From Terriglobales bacterium (GTDB lineage Bacteria > Acidobacteriota > Terriglobia > Terriglobales > Acidobacteriaceae), in contig DATMXP010000046.1 of NCBI GenBank assembly GCA_035561515.1, forward strand, positions 1 to 64,000: a DNA stretch of 64,000 bases, read 5' to 3'. The position numbers and the translations under genes are program-made. The notes beneath the pieces are model-generated. The model saw only the letters and a program-made list of their open reading frames with translations. It was not told the origin of the DNA and did no database searches. Below are positions 42,953-53,100 of this stretch, in pieces. Positions within the stretch are counted from its first letter, which is position 1. Each line of letters begins with the position of its first letter.

Positions 42953-45346
42953 TTATTGCAGGCTTGCCAGCACCTTCTTCGCTTCTTCGGCTTCCGCGAA
43001 GTTGGGCATTTTGAGAGCCGCCTGCAGCTGCTGTTTCGCTTCCGTATTCTTTCCTAGCTTCGAGTAGGCGAGACCCAGGTGATACTTGTAGGTTGCGTTC
43101 TGCGGCATCTTGGCCGTGGCGTCCTTCAAGAACTGCACCGCCGATTCGTAGCTTCCCTTCTTGATGTAGATCCACGCCAGGGTGTCACCAATGCGCGGAT
43201 CTGCCGGGAACGCCTCTCTGGCTTCTTGCGCCAGTTTCAGCGCCATATCCAGATTGCCGCCCTTTTCGGCATAGATGTACGCAAGATTGTTCTTCGCAAT
43301 CGGGTTCTTGTCGTTCAGTTCGATGCTGCGCTCGTAGAACTTCTTCGCCGAATCCCAGTCCTGCTTCTGTTCGCTGATCTGAGCCAGACGCAATGGAATG
43401 ATGTAGTCACGTGGATATTCGCTCTCCAGACCTTTTAGCACGCCCGTGGCCTTGTCTGGCTGGTTCTGTGTCAGATAGACCTCGGCCAGTCCGCGCCGTG
43501 CCACAAGCAGTTTGGGATTGATCTGAAGCGCCTTTTCGTAAGCTGCCTGCGCTGTCTTCATATCCGCCGCTTCGAAAGCCACGCCGCCCAACACTTCCTG
43601 GCCGGCAGGCAAGCTGGGATTCTTAGCGACGTACTTGTTGACGACTTCCACTGCCTTGGCCGGCTGCTTCATCGCCAAATAGCAGGAGCCAGCGATCTGA
43701 AGAGTCTCCGGTGGCCGTGCATCGAGTTCCAGCGACTTGGTTGTCAGCTGAATGCATTCCGGGAACTTCTTCTGTACGAACTTCACCGCGGCCATCGCCC
43801 GGTATACATTCGCCTTGCTGGCCGGATCGCCGGTTGCGTCCACCAGTCGGGCCAGATTCGATTCCGCCTGTTGGAATTCACCTTTCGCGGTGAGCGCTGC
43901 GGACATCAGCACATAAGGAGTGATGTTCGACGGTCTCGCATCAATCACCATCTGAAGATTCTTGATTGCCTCATCGACCTGATTGGAGCGGATCTGAAGG
44001 TTCGCAAGATCTACTCTCGCCGTGGCCAATCCGGGCTCGCGTTTCAAGGCTTCTTCCAGCGATGTCTTGGACTGTTCCATTTCGCCGCGACCCAGATACG
44101 CTTTGCTCAGATCAACGTACACCTGCGGGTTATCAGGATTGAACTTCTGCGCCTTTTGCAGATCAAGCAGAGCGTCGTTGAAGTTCCCTTCTGCGATCTT
44201 CAGCCTGCCGCTCAGGTCAAGCATGCCCGGCTCGTTTGGGTTCTCCTTCAGTGTTTCGGAGAGAACAGCTTTTGCTTCTGCGACCCGGTTCTGCGCTACA
44301 TAAAGCTCAACCAGTTTCTGCCAGGCGAAGTAGTCCTTCTTGTTCTGCGCCGTCAACCGCTTGAGTTCAGCTTCCGCTTCCTTTTGATTGTTGGTCGTCA
44401 GGTAAAACTCCGCCACGGCTAGCCTGGACGGACTGTCCTTCGGAGTTCCGCTCTGGATGGCCTTCGCCAACGCTTCAGCTTCGCCGAAACGTTTGTTCTG
44501 CATGTAGAAGCCATACAGCATGTTCTTGGGAATCACGCTATCCGGACGCCGCTGCACCGCCTCTTTCAGAATGGCTTCGGCCTTGGCGTTGTCCCCGCGC
44601 TTCATGTATTCCGCACTGAGCGTTGCGGGAGGAACCATTGAATTCGGCTGCATGTCCCAGACGCGACGCAGGCTGGCTTCGGCGTCCGCGAACTTTCCGT
44701 CCTTCAGTTGGAATATGGACTGGTCGTACAAAGCTCGTGGGTTCGCCGGATCTTGCTGTAGCACCTGCTCCAGCAACTTACGGCTCTCCTCGAATTTCTG
44801 TTGACCGAGCAGCGCTTCTACCTTGATCAGGTTAAGGGATCGCTCCTGCGGGAAGTCCTTTTGGATCTCGTCAACTTTGGCGAGCGCCTGATCAAAGGCT
44901 CGGAAGCGCAGCAGCATTTCCGCCACGAGCATGTTCGCATCCTTGTTCTTCGGGTCGCTCTTCAGGGCCAGCATCAGTTCCTGGTAGCCGCCCCGGATGT
45001 TGCCCGTCCCGAAATACAGCTTTCCGAGTTCGAAGTGTGCTTTCGAGTGCTGCGGATTCAGTTGGATGGAACGCCGAAGCTCCACGATCGCCTCGTTTTG
45101 CTTACTCGACTTCAGCGCCTCCATGCCTTTGGCATAGTGCTTTTCCGCTTCTTTCTTCGGATCGCCCTTGCAGCCGGTCATGATTCCAACGGCTAGCATG
45201 GCCACCATCGCGGCAGCCAACGCGGTCTTGGCCTTCGGCTTTGCTTCCATGCGTTTCAAAACGTTGAAGGTCCGAACTAGTAAGGCGTATGTGAATACCC
45301 ACATACATTGGAAGACATAGGTAGCGGCACGTCGCATAGGTGTCAT
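42953..45346 (-). CDS. PrsT-like TPR lipoprotein of the PEP-CTERM system
   Basis: This protein has up to 797 residues. A lipobox GIMTGC precedes about twenty tetratricopeptide repeats running to the C-terminus (A-x3-Y/F-x-K-A pattern, for example HYAKGMEALKSSKQNEAIVEL). This corresponds to the PEP-CTERM system TPR lipoprotein family (TIGR02917-like), thought to scaffold polymer assembly in the periplasm. The start is ambiguous: ATG 45346 has a good GAGG seven nt upstream but adds a hydrophobic stretch before the lipobox, while ATG 45250 gives a normal signal peptide (MEAKPKAKTALAAA...) without Shine-Dalgarno. It follows the sugar transferase gene by 29 bp and ends in a strong terminator. Confidence 0.9.
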   Translation of the reverse strand: MTPMRRAATYVFQCMWVFTYALLVRTFNVLKRMEAKPKAKTALAAAMVAMLAVGIMTGCKGDPKKEAEKHYAKGMEALKSSKQNEAIVELRRSIQLNPQHSKAHFELGKLYFGTGNIRGGYQELMLALKSDPKNKDANMLVAEMLLRFRAFDQALAKVDEIQKDFPQERSLNLIKVEALLGQQKFEESRKLLEQVLQQDPANPRALYDQSIFQLKDGKFADAEASLRRVWDMQPNSMVPPATLSAEYMKRGDNAKAEAILKEAVQRRPDSVIPKNMLYGFYMQNKRFGEAEALAKAIQSGTPKDSPSRLAVAEFYLTTNNQKEAEAELKRLTAQNKKDYFAWQKLVELYVAQNRVAEAKAVLSETLKENPNEPGMLDLSGRLKIAEGNFNDALLDLQKAQKFNPDNPQVYVDLSKAYLGRGEMEQSKTSLEEALKREPGLATARVDLANLQIRSNQVDEAIKNLQMVIDARPSNITPYVLMSAALTAKGEFQQAESNLARLVDATGDPASKANVYRAMAAVKFVQKKFPECIQLTTKSLELDARPPETLQIAGSCYLAMKQPAKAVEVVNKYVAKNPSLPAGQEVLGGVAFEAADMKTAQAAYEKALQINPKLLVARRGLAEVYLTQNQPDKATGVLKGLESEYPRDYIIPLRLAQISEQKQDWDSAKKFYERSIELNDKNPIAKNNLAYIYAEKGGNLDMALKLAQEAREAFPADPRIGDTLAWIYIKKGSYESAVQFLKDATAKMPQNATYKYHLGLAYSKLGKNTEAKQQLQAALKMPNFAEAEEAKKVLASLQ

Positions 45347-45375
45347 GGAATTACCTCGAATATTATCGTTCGCGT

Positions 45376-46776
45376 TTACTTTGCGCCCCGGCCGGACAGC
45401 AACACTTTCACTGTCTCAAAGATGATCGCCAGGTCCAAGAATACTGACAGGTGCTTGATGTAGAAGAGGTCATATTCCAGCTTCGTCTTGCTCTCTTCCA
45501 CGCTGGCTCCGTACATAAATTTGATCTGCGCCCAACCGGTGATTCCCGGTCTGACGGTATGTCGGAGTCCGTAATACGGAATACTCTGTTCCAGTAACTG
45601 AACGAAGTACGGCTGTTCTGGCCTCGGCCCGGCGATGCTCATGTCGCCCAACAGCACATTAATCATTTGCGGCAGTTCATCCAGCCGGAACCGCCGGATA
45701 TAGTACCCCACTCGCGTTACTCTGCGGTCGGCATCTTTCGCCCACGCCGGACCATGACGTTCCGAGTCCTGATACATCGACCGGAACTTCAGCATCTCGA
45801 ACTCCCGCCCTTCCAACCCCACGCGGCGCTGGCGGAACAATACCGGCCTGCCGCTTTCGACAACGATGGCGGCCGCAACAAGCAGCATGATCGGCGCCGC
45901 AATGACCAGCGCAACAAGCGAAATCACCAGGTCCGTGGTGCGTTTTAAGAAACGAGTAATGCCCGACTTCCGGAATCCCTCCGAAAGGATCAGCCAACTA
46001 GGCGAAAGGTACTCCAGCAGAATCCTGCCCGTCACCCTCTCGAACATTGTGTGGGCATCTTCCACTCGGACCCCGGCAAATCGCAACTGTAGGAGTTCAT
46101 GAATCGGCATCTTCCCGCGACGCTCGGCCAGCGAGATGATCACGCGGTCCACCTTCGCCTCGCCTGCTATCCGCGTAACGTCTGATACCTTGCCTACAAT
46201 CTTCGAACTCTCGAGCATTTGCCCGACATTAGCTCCGCTCTCGTGTTCATCCAGGAACCCCACGACCTCGGTGCTGAACTCCGGACGAACCATCAGTTCC
46301 TTCACCAGGTCAATGCCCGGCTTCCCCATTCCAAGAACCAGCATTTTTTCGGTTCGTCTTAGTAACGGCGCGCTCGCGTCAAGGAGCAACCGCCAACTCA
46401 GAATGATTGCCAGAATGGCAGGGGCAGCAAGAAGCGCCACGCCGCGCCCCATGCTCAGGCTCGGCTGCAGAAAATAAACGAACGCCAGCAGGAAGCATGC
46501 GACGCCTAGCGCCTGAAGCAACTGGACAAAAAGTACCGCGCGCCTGCCCACGACCTGGAAATCGTAAAGGTCGTAGTAATAGAGGCAGAACTCGCACACG
46601 ACTATGACCAAAATGAGCCGGATAAACGTCTCAGAATTGATCGATTGCGTCGTAATGCTTAGCGGTGAAAGGCTGATAACGGCTGAAAGGAAAAGGGCGA
46701 GGCCGATCAATAAACTCTCGGATATCACCAAGATAACGGTGATAAACGGTATCTTTTGTCCACCAATCTTAAGCAT
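45376..46776 (-). CDS. Undecaprenyl-phosphate sugar phosphotransferase (EpsB/WbaP-type priming enzyme)
   Basis: This 466-residue inner-membrane protein starts repeat-unit synthesis by moving a sugar-1-phosphate to undecaprenyl phosphate. There are four or five N-terminal helices (about 10-125), a Rossmann-like CoA-binding-type domain (VLGMGKPGIDLVKEL), another membrane segment, and the bacterial sugar transferase domain (about 270-466): RQRRVGLEGREFEMLKFRSM, RFRLDELPQMINVLLGDMS, GPRPEQPYF and RPGITGWAQIKF. This layout matches the exosortase-associated family (TIGR03013-like). It is preceded by a sigma-54-type promoter and several activator palindromes, and is followed by the TPR lipoprotein. 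Confidence 0.92.
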   Translation of the reverse strand: MLKIGGQKIPFITVILVISESLLIGLALFLSAVISLSPLSITTQSINSETFIRLILVIVVCEFCLYYYDLYDFQVVGRRAVLFVQLLQALGVACFLLAFVYFLQPSLSMGRGVALLAAPAILAIILSWRLLLDASAPLLRRTEKMLVLGMGKPGIDLVKELMVRPEFSTEVVGFLDEHESGANVGQMLESSKIVGKVSDVTRIAGEAKVDRVIISLAERRGKMPIHELLQLRFAGVRVEDAHTMFERVTGRILLEYLSPSWLILSEGFRKSGITRFLKRTTDLVISLVALVIAAPIMLLVAAAIVVESGRPVLFRQRRVGLEGREFEMLKFRSMYQDSERHGPAWAKDADRRVTRVGYYIRRFRLDELPQMINVLLGDMSIAGPRPEQPYFVQLLEQSIPYYGLRHTVRPGITGWAQIKFMYGASVEESKTKLEYDLFYIKHLSVFLDLAIIFETVKVLLSGRGAK

Positions 46777-46834
46777 TGATTTTGAGCAGGGACCGGTTAC
46801 TACTTAGCCTTTTCTGAGTTTCAACTTGGAATCA

Positions 46835-46850
46835 GGCACGTAGAACGCCA
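46835..46850 (-). promoter_or_regulatory. Predicted sigma-54 promoter of the priming transferase operon
   Basis: TGGCGT-TCTAC-GTGCC keeps GG-N10-GC. The extended -24 region, GTTTGGCGTT, is shared exactly with the activator gene's own promoter at 63086-63101. The leader to ATG 46776 would be about 48 nt. Confidence 0.65.
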
Positions 46851-46865
46851 AACTCTGCACAAAAG

Positions 46866-46990
46866 GTGAAAAAACATTCACAGCAGCCAAATTGTAAGTC
46901 ATAGATAAATCAGGGCGTCCACGAACCCGGGACATGTCCCTTCAGCAACCGATAGGAAAACTATTTCACTGGAGCGGAAAACTATTTCCT
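46866..46990. promoter_or_regulatory. Three candidate activator sites before the priming transferase operon
   Basis: Sites fit G(T/G)GAAA-N4-TTTC(A/C)C or nearly so: GTGAAA-AAAC-ATTCAC (46866-46881), AGGAAA-ACTA-TTTCAC (46954-46969) and CGGAAA-ACTA-TTTCCT (46975-46990). The last two form a tandem pair 21 bp apart and lie about 105-140 bp upstream of the -24 element. The pair also lies 17 bp after the stop at 47007, but the A/T-rich short stems without T-run make a terminator unlikely. Confidence 0.6.
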
Positions 46991-47006
46991 CTCTGCCTCC
47001 AATCGG

Positions 47007-48476
47007 CTAAAACGGACATCCCTTCTCGTTGCGACACAACAACATGGCCGGTAGGTTCCAGTCATTGATCAATACGAACACCTTCTGGTTCGGCACATAC
47101 CGGAATCGCCCGAAGGTTCCGTTGGAGGAATTCCGGCCCGTGTGCGCAGAGTTCGCCACTTTGTCGCCCGGATAAGTGGTTTTTGAGCAGGTTTGGTTTT
47201 TCGGGAAGTAGTCGTAGACAGTGTTGCCGAAGTTCGGCCACATCACTACCCGGTTCGCGTCCGGGTCATAGGTCAATCCGGACCATATGTACCCAAACTC
47301 CCCCGGCGTAATACTATCCGCCAGCATGTTGCATCCCTTCGCCAGCAGGTTCGGAGTCACGTCCGTTACCGTGTTCGTGTCGATATCGTAGTGATAGACC
47401 TCCCTTTCGCCTGAACTCTTTTTATCAGTGATCACCATGACGCGATCTTTGTAAGCGACCACACCGTTTGCAGCCGTCTCTTTGACCCATTCAGCGCGTT
47501 TTGTGTAGGTGTTGGTGCACAGATCCCAAGTGCCGAAGTTGTAGTTGTCGTACATGATGATCTTCCGGCTCACCGGATCCCAATCCACCACCTTGCCATG
47601 TCCGGAAGCGGGCTTTCCACCTACATACTTGGCCCACGTGTCAAGGCGCTGCCAAGTTCCAGTGGCAAAGTGAAATACCCATGCATCGGCTCGCGCGGTG
47701 CCTGCGTCCCAAGTTGAATAACCGCTGAACTCAAATAAAGCGTCGCCGGTTGTAACGCCATTTTTGCAGCTCAACGAATTGGGTGGTATATAGGCCAACT
47801 GCGCGTAAGTGTGCTTCGCGTCGGGAGCACAGCCAAACCCCTTCGCATCCGTTTGGCAATCAACGCAGATGTTCATCCCGGCCGCCGCGTCGGTGCGGAA
47901 GATCGGCGGCAGCGCCACCGGGCCCGCATCGGAAGCCTGGATCGTCGTTACCACACCCTTGTTCGTAACTCCTCCGTTACAACCACCCACACCAGGCACA
48001 ATGGGACCACCGGTCCCAGGTATCGTCGGCTCTGTATACCGTTTTAAAGTCACCTTTTTACCGGCGCTGGAATCCTGCAGCGTCAAAGCGTACAACTCGT
48101 TACCGCCGTACCCGGTGTGTCCGCCGCCCGTGATCAGCAACTGATCGGTCGCAGTGCGCAGAATGCCGCTCGCCCAGTCGCGGATAACAGCCGAGCACCC
48201 TTCTGTTCGCGTGATGGACCGGTACCTCTCTCCCGCAGGACACAGTCCCGGCCGGTTCAATTGTGTTAACAGTCCGAGATTTTTCCAGCCGAAGGGCCAC
48301 TGTGGCGCAAGCGAACTCTTTCCCTCCGCTGGTGGCGAAGGTATTTGCCCTGCTGCCTGCACATTCTTCTCGATAGAATCCTGTGCTGTCGCTTGTGAGG
48401 TGAGGCACCAAAAGCACAAGACAAGGATGGGCCACCAAACAAACGACTGCGGTCGCCTCCGGCTACCTGTTTTCAT
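47007..48476 (-). CDS. Secreted kelch-type propeller protein
   Basis: This 489-residue exported protein has a signal peptide (residues 1-~32, hydrophobic WWPILVLCFWCLTSQATAQ). The mature part is a cysteine-rich beta-propeller of kelch/galactose-oxidase style. Blades are marked by LLITGGGHTGYGGNELYALT, VVDWDPVSRKIIMYDNYN, GLTYDPDANRVVMWPNFG and RFRYVPNQKVFVLINDW. Almost the same module forms the C-terminus of the FnIII lipoprotein at 50156-53896, so the two are clearly related. It starts at ATG 48476 (a TTG three codons upstream is possible) and follows the membrane glycosyltransferase by 11 bp. Enzymatic function is unknown; polysaccharide binding is a guess. Confidence 0.8.
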   Translation of the reverse strand: MKTGSRRRPQSFVWWPILVLCFWCLTSQATAQDSIEKNVQAAGQIPSPPAEGKSSLAPQWPFGWKNLGLLTQLNRPGLCPAGERYRSITRTEGCSAVIRDWASGILRTATDQLLITGGGHTGYGGNELYALTLQDSSAGKKVTLKRYTEPTIPGTGGPIVPGVGGCNGGVTNKGVVTTIQASDAGPVALPPIFRTDAAAGMNICVDCQTDAKGFGCAPDAKHTYAQLAYIPPNSLSCKNGVTTGDALFEFSGYSTWDAGTARADAWVFHFATGTWQRLDTWAKYVGGKPASGHGKVVDWDPVSRKIIMYDNYNFGTWDLCTNTYTKRAEWVKETAANGVVAYKDRVMVITDKKSSGEREVYHYDIDTNTVTDVTPNLLAKGCNMLADSITPGEFGYIWSGLTYDPDANRVVMWPNFGNTVYDYFPKNQTCSKTTYPGDKVANSAHTGRNSSNGTFGRFRYVPNQKVFVLINDWNLPAMLLCRNEKGCPF

Positions 48477-48487
48477 GGCTTGCAAGC

Positions 48488-49912
48488 CTAATCCATTCCG
48501 ACGAGAGAGTACACCTGCAACATATTGGTTGGTGAATTAGCGGTTCGGTTCCATCGGATCGACTCTTCATGTTCAATACGAAACCCTTGAATCGCGCTCG
48601 TATCGCATCTAACTGGTCGGCACACGTAAATCACTCTCTGATCGTTTAACTCTCTTGCCTCCGAGATATCGATGACATTCGCCGAGCCCTCCATATAAAA
48701 GGTCAACGGCTTCGCAACAAACGATTCATTGGTTATCACGGTGTATTCGGAACCGCCGAATCTCTGTGCGAGTTCTCTCCATGGGGGTGTTACCTGCGCC
48801 GGAATAGCTTCTGGCAAGGCTGAGAGACACCACAGCACAAGAGCAGTCGCTGGCACGAGTACCAACCGGCGTGGTACGCACTCAATGGCGAGGCCAATGA
48901 GTAGGAAGATCATGGGACCACTAAATAACAACTGGCGCACTGCCCAAATTGACAGGGGCCCGTACCAGGAGACCAGATAAACCACCACTGGCGGCAAGAA
49001 TGCAAGGGTTGCCACCGTTACGACAAGGCGAATGTCCAGCCTACGATGATTCTTGACGATTAACGCTGCGATGACTGCAAACAGCAGCACCAGCGTCATG
49101 CTCGCGTGAGGAACACTCCCGAAGAACTGAACATACAAATACAGAACGTCAAAAATTCGGGGCTTCGGTATCCACGCCATCTGGTTATCGACACCATGCA
49201 TGGATGATCCGATGATGAGGAGCCAAGGTGCAATCGTCGCCGCCCCTAGAAACGCAGCGAGGATCAGGCGGAACCTGTTTGCGGATCGCCAACATAGAAT
49301 GCCCAGGACTTCCGCCGTAATCAAAAACACGCTTGCATACATAGTGTTGACCAGCAGTGCACAGCAGATTCCGTATCGCACCGGCCACTTCCAACCCGGC
49401 GACTCAAATCCTTGTCGGACGAGTATGTAAAAGCTCGTTGCAGCAAAGAACAAAGCCAGTGCGTACGGGCGTGCTTGCTGTCCATAAATCACCAGCAAAG
49501 GGCTACACGCACAAAGCATAGCTACATAGAAGGCGTACATCGGCCTCAGGAGCAACATCGCTACCCGAAACATAATGATCAGAAATCCGGTTGAGGCAAG
49601 CACACTGAGTGAACGCATGCCTGCTTCGCTGAATCCGACAACGGCACCCCAATAGTGCAGAGCAACGTTATGAACCGGAGGGTGAACGCGATCAGCAATG
49701 AGTATTGATAAGGTCTTCGAGATATCGCTTCTTGCTGCGTCAACGGAGAAGATCTCATCACCGTCGAAGTTATATGAGATCTGATGGCAACGCAGAAACA
49801 CGCCAGCGAATACTACTAACAGGAGCAAAGGCCAACTACTACAAGCGAATACTCGGAAGAGCAGTTCGCGGCAGGAACGTAAAACCGAGACGATTGGCAG
49901 CGCAGTCCACAT
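48488..49912 (-). CDS. Polytopic GT39/ArnT-like membrane glycosyltransferase
   Basis: This 474-residue inner-membrane protein has about ten to twelve helices and a first periplasmic loop with the acidic pair in NFDGDEIFSVDAA, followed by HPPVHNVALHYW. That is the arrangement of lipid-linked-sugar transferases of the GT-C class (PMT/ArnT). A soluble periplasmic domain forms the last ~110 residues. ATG 49912 with GAGG seven nt upstream is preferred to the GTG two codons earlier, whose Shine-Dalgarno spacing would be too short. It may glycosylate secreted proteins or modify the polymer. It is co-transcribed with the propeller gene; no sigma-54-type element was found upstream. Confidence 0.85.
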   Translation of the reverse strand: MWTALPIVSVLRSCRELLFRVFACSSWPLLLLVVFAGVFLRCHQISYNFDGDEIFSVDAARSDISKTLSILIADRVHPPVHNVALHYWGAVVGFSEAGMRSLSVLASTGFLIIMFRVAMLLLRPMYAFYVAMLCACSPLLVIYGQQARPYALALFFAATSFYILVRQGFESPGWKWPVRYGICCALLVNTMYASVFLITAEVLGILCWRSANRFRLILAAFLGAATIAPWLLIIGSSMHGVDNQMAWIPKPRIFDVLYLYVQFFGSVPHASMTLVLLFAVIAALIVKNHRRLDIRLVVTVATLAFLPPVVVYLVSWYGPLSIWAVRQLLFSGPMIFLLIGLAIECVPRRLVLVPATALVLWCLSALPEAIPAQVTPPWRELAQRFGGSEYTVITNESFVAKPLTFYMEGSANVIDISEARELNDQRVIYVCRPVRCDTSAIQGFRIEHEESIRWNRTANSPTNMLQVYSLVGMD

Positions 49913-50110
49913 GAACACACCTCACGTAGACGCGCATGATCACAACGCTTATATGGCTGGGACCGCCGGACTGTACCGCCCCTCTACGGAATCCAAATCC
50001 AGCCAACGCTTGCTAAGCGTACTTTAATCTTATGCTAACGCAGTCGTTTGCAGCAATACTGTGATTAACATCACGTTGATGTCACGCACGAGATCACAAC
50101 CAAAAGAAAA

Positions 50111-50133
50111 CGGGCCGCGCGCTTGGCGGCCCG
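50111..50133 (-). terminator. Terminator of the FnIII/propeller lipoprotein gene
   Basis: A perfect 8-bp stem (CGGGCCGC / GCGGCCCG) with a 7-nt loop lies 23 bp after the stop. On the minus strand TTTTCTTTT follows. This is a strong intrinsic terminator. Confidence 0.85.
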
Positions 50134-50155
50134 AGAATACAAATAGCCGTGTGGC

Positions 50156-53100
50156 TTATGGACAGCCCTTGTCATTCCGGCATAGCACCATGGCCGGCAA
50201 GCTCCAGTCGTTGATCAGCACGAACACCTTCTGGCTCGGCACATACCGGAACCGGCCAAAAGTTCCATTGGAAGAACTTGCCCCTGTATGTGCAGAGTTA
50301 GCAACTGTGTCCCCTGAATAGGTGAACTTCGAACATGTTTGGGTTCCCGGGAAGTAGTCATAGACTGTGTTTCCGAAGTTCGGCCACATCACGACGCGGT
50401 TTGCATCCGGGTCATACGTCAATCCGGACCAGATGTACCCAAACTCTCCCGGGGTGACAAGGTCCGTCAGCATACTGCATCCCTTCGCCGTCAGGTTCGG
50501 AGTCACGTCAGTAACGGTATTCGTGTCGATGTTGTAGTGATAAACCTCTCTGCCGCCCGAACTATTCTTGTTCGTAATCACCATAATTCGGTCTTTGTAA
50601 TCGATGGCGCCCTTCGCACTCGTTTCCTTCGTCCAGTCAGCAAGCCGAGTGTAGGTGTTGGTGCACAGGTCCCAGGACCCGAAGTTATAGTCGTCGTACA
50701 TGATGATCTTCCGGCTCACCGGATCCCAATCGACTACCTTCCCATGTCCACTCGCCGGTCTTCCTCCCACATACGTGGCCCACGTATCGAGACGTTGCCA
50801 AACGCCCGTGCTGAAGTGATAAACCCATGCATCGGCTCGAGCGGTTCCAGCGTCCCATGCCGAGTAACCACTGAATTCAAAGAGCACGTCGCCCGTGGTG
50901 ACTCCGTCCACGCAACTCAAAGAATTCGGCGGAATATACGTTAGTTGGTCATACGTGTGCTTGGCATCCGGAGCACAGCCAAATCCTTTCGCATCCGTCT
51001 GACAATCAACGCAAACGTTGTACCCAGGCGCTAGATCGGTGCGGAAGATCGGCGGCAGCGCAACTGGTCCCGCATCGGATGCCTGGATCGTTGTCACCAC
51101 GCCTTTACTCGTGACTCCTCCGTTACAACCACCTGTTCCTAGCACGATGGGGCCGCCCGTCCCGGGCACCGTCGGTTGGGTAAAACGCTTCAATGTCGCT
51201 TGATTGCCCGCTGAGGAATCCTGCAGCGTCAATGCGTATAACTCATTGCCGCCGTACCCGGTGTGTCCACCACCCGTGATCAGCAATTGATCCGTCGCCG
51301 TACGCAGAATCCCGCTGGTCCAGTCCCGAATGACGGCCGAACACCCTTCCGTCCTCAATATTGACGCATACTGCGAACCGGTGGGACACAGTCCCGCCTG
51401 GTTCAACTGCGTCAATGCTCCCAAACTCTTCCAGCCGAACGGCCACGCCGTTGTAGGCGGATTCTTCACTTCGGTAAGTGTCGTGAACGTCTGGTCGCCG
51501 CTTGCGCTGTCGTTTCCGTTCACCACGGCGTGAACACGGTAGTGGTATGTCACTCCAGATACTAGTCCCTGCAATACAACCGAGTGACTCGTGCCTGATA
51601 CCACTTCCGTCGACGACCTTCCACCGTAGTTCGTAGTCGATCCATACTCGACATAACCGAGGCTTGCGACCGAAGTCGTCCACGAAATCGTTGCGGTAGT
51701 CGACGCCACGTTGGTAGCCGTAATGTTTGAGAACCCAACGGTTGTCGGTGTCTGCTGGCTGGTCGTAAATGTAACGTTGTCGCCCGTGATATCGGCTCTC
51801 AACGGATCAGTACTCGAACGCGGCCGTGCGTTGTACGTAGTCGATGGGCTCAGATTGTTTATGGTGATCTGGTGGCTTGTCACAAGGGTGGAATCCAGGT
51901 TTGTCGCAAACCCGTAATTCGTCGTTGTGCCGTACTCCACCTGTGACGTCGCCGGAGAATTCGTCGTCCAGGTCATCGTGGCGCTATCTGCAGTGATGTT
52001 TGACATCACCACGTTGGAAAGCGTCAGCGGAGTCTTCGTGCTGACCGAGAATGCCAGGTCAGGACCGGCCACATCCCCGGTGCCGCTCGCCGACGAATGA
52101 GCACGCGCGTGATAGGTAACCCCCGACTGCAGACCCGTAATAATCACCGAGTGCTGCGTCACCAGTGTCGGATCCGCCGGCAGGTTTGTTCCATATGCGG
52201 TGGTCGTTCCGTATTCCACCTGCGACGTCGCCGGTATGTTTGTCGTCCACGAAATCGTCGCGGAATCGAATCCTATCGTCGGCACGTTGGCGTTGGTAAT
52301 ACTCAACGTCGGCTGCATCGTCGTAAACGTCAGGTCCGGACTCTGCGCCACCGCGCTGCTCGAATCCACCGACGTTATCCGGAAATGGTAAGTAGTGTTC
52401 GGAGCAAGGTTCGAGAGCGTCTGCAAGTGATTCGTCACCAGCGCCGGGTCCAGCACTGTGCTGCTTCCATACGCCGCCGTCGTTCCGTACTCAACCAGCG
52501 AATTGGCCGGTGTTGTCGTGGACCAGGCAATCGCCACTGAGGTCGACGTAACCGCGTTCACCGACACGGAATAGATCGCAAGAGCACCCGAGGAGACCGT
52601 CGTGAACGTCAACGCCCCTGACGTGGCGATTGTGCCATTCGGGTCCTGCGACTTCGCCCTGACGAAGTACTGCGTTCCTGGAGCCAGGTCGGTCAACGTT
52701 ACCGTGTGATTTGTAACGGTCAGCGCATCCGTAACCGTACTGCCGAAGCTTGGCGATGTGCCATATTCCACGATCGAACTCGCCGGAGCATTCGTCACCC
52801 ATGTGAGCACCGCCGAAGTTGTACCGACGCTGCTTACCGTGAAGTCCGTGAGTGCCAACAGCGGTGTCGTGGTTGTGAATGTGAAGTCCCCAGAGACCGC
52901 GGAGAATCCTGTGGTGTCAGCAGAATTGACTCGCGCGTGATACAGCGTTCCCGGGACCAGGCCCGTCAATGTCACTGAGTGCTGGTTCACGAGGTTCGAA
53001 TCCGTATTGCTGCTGGATCCGTATGCCATCGTTGTGCCGTACTCAACCTTGGAGGTCGCGGCCGCGTTGGTTTCCCACGTGATCATGACCGAACTCTCTG

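Noticed and set aside
46954..46990. Terminator for the propeller gene ending at 47007
   Set aside because: The two short A/T-rich palindromes have only 5-bp perfect stems and no T-run. They match the recurring activator motif better.
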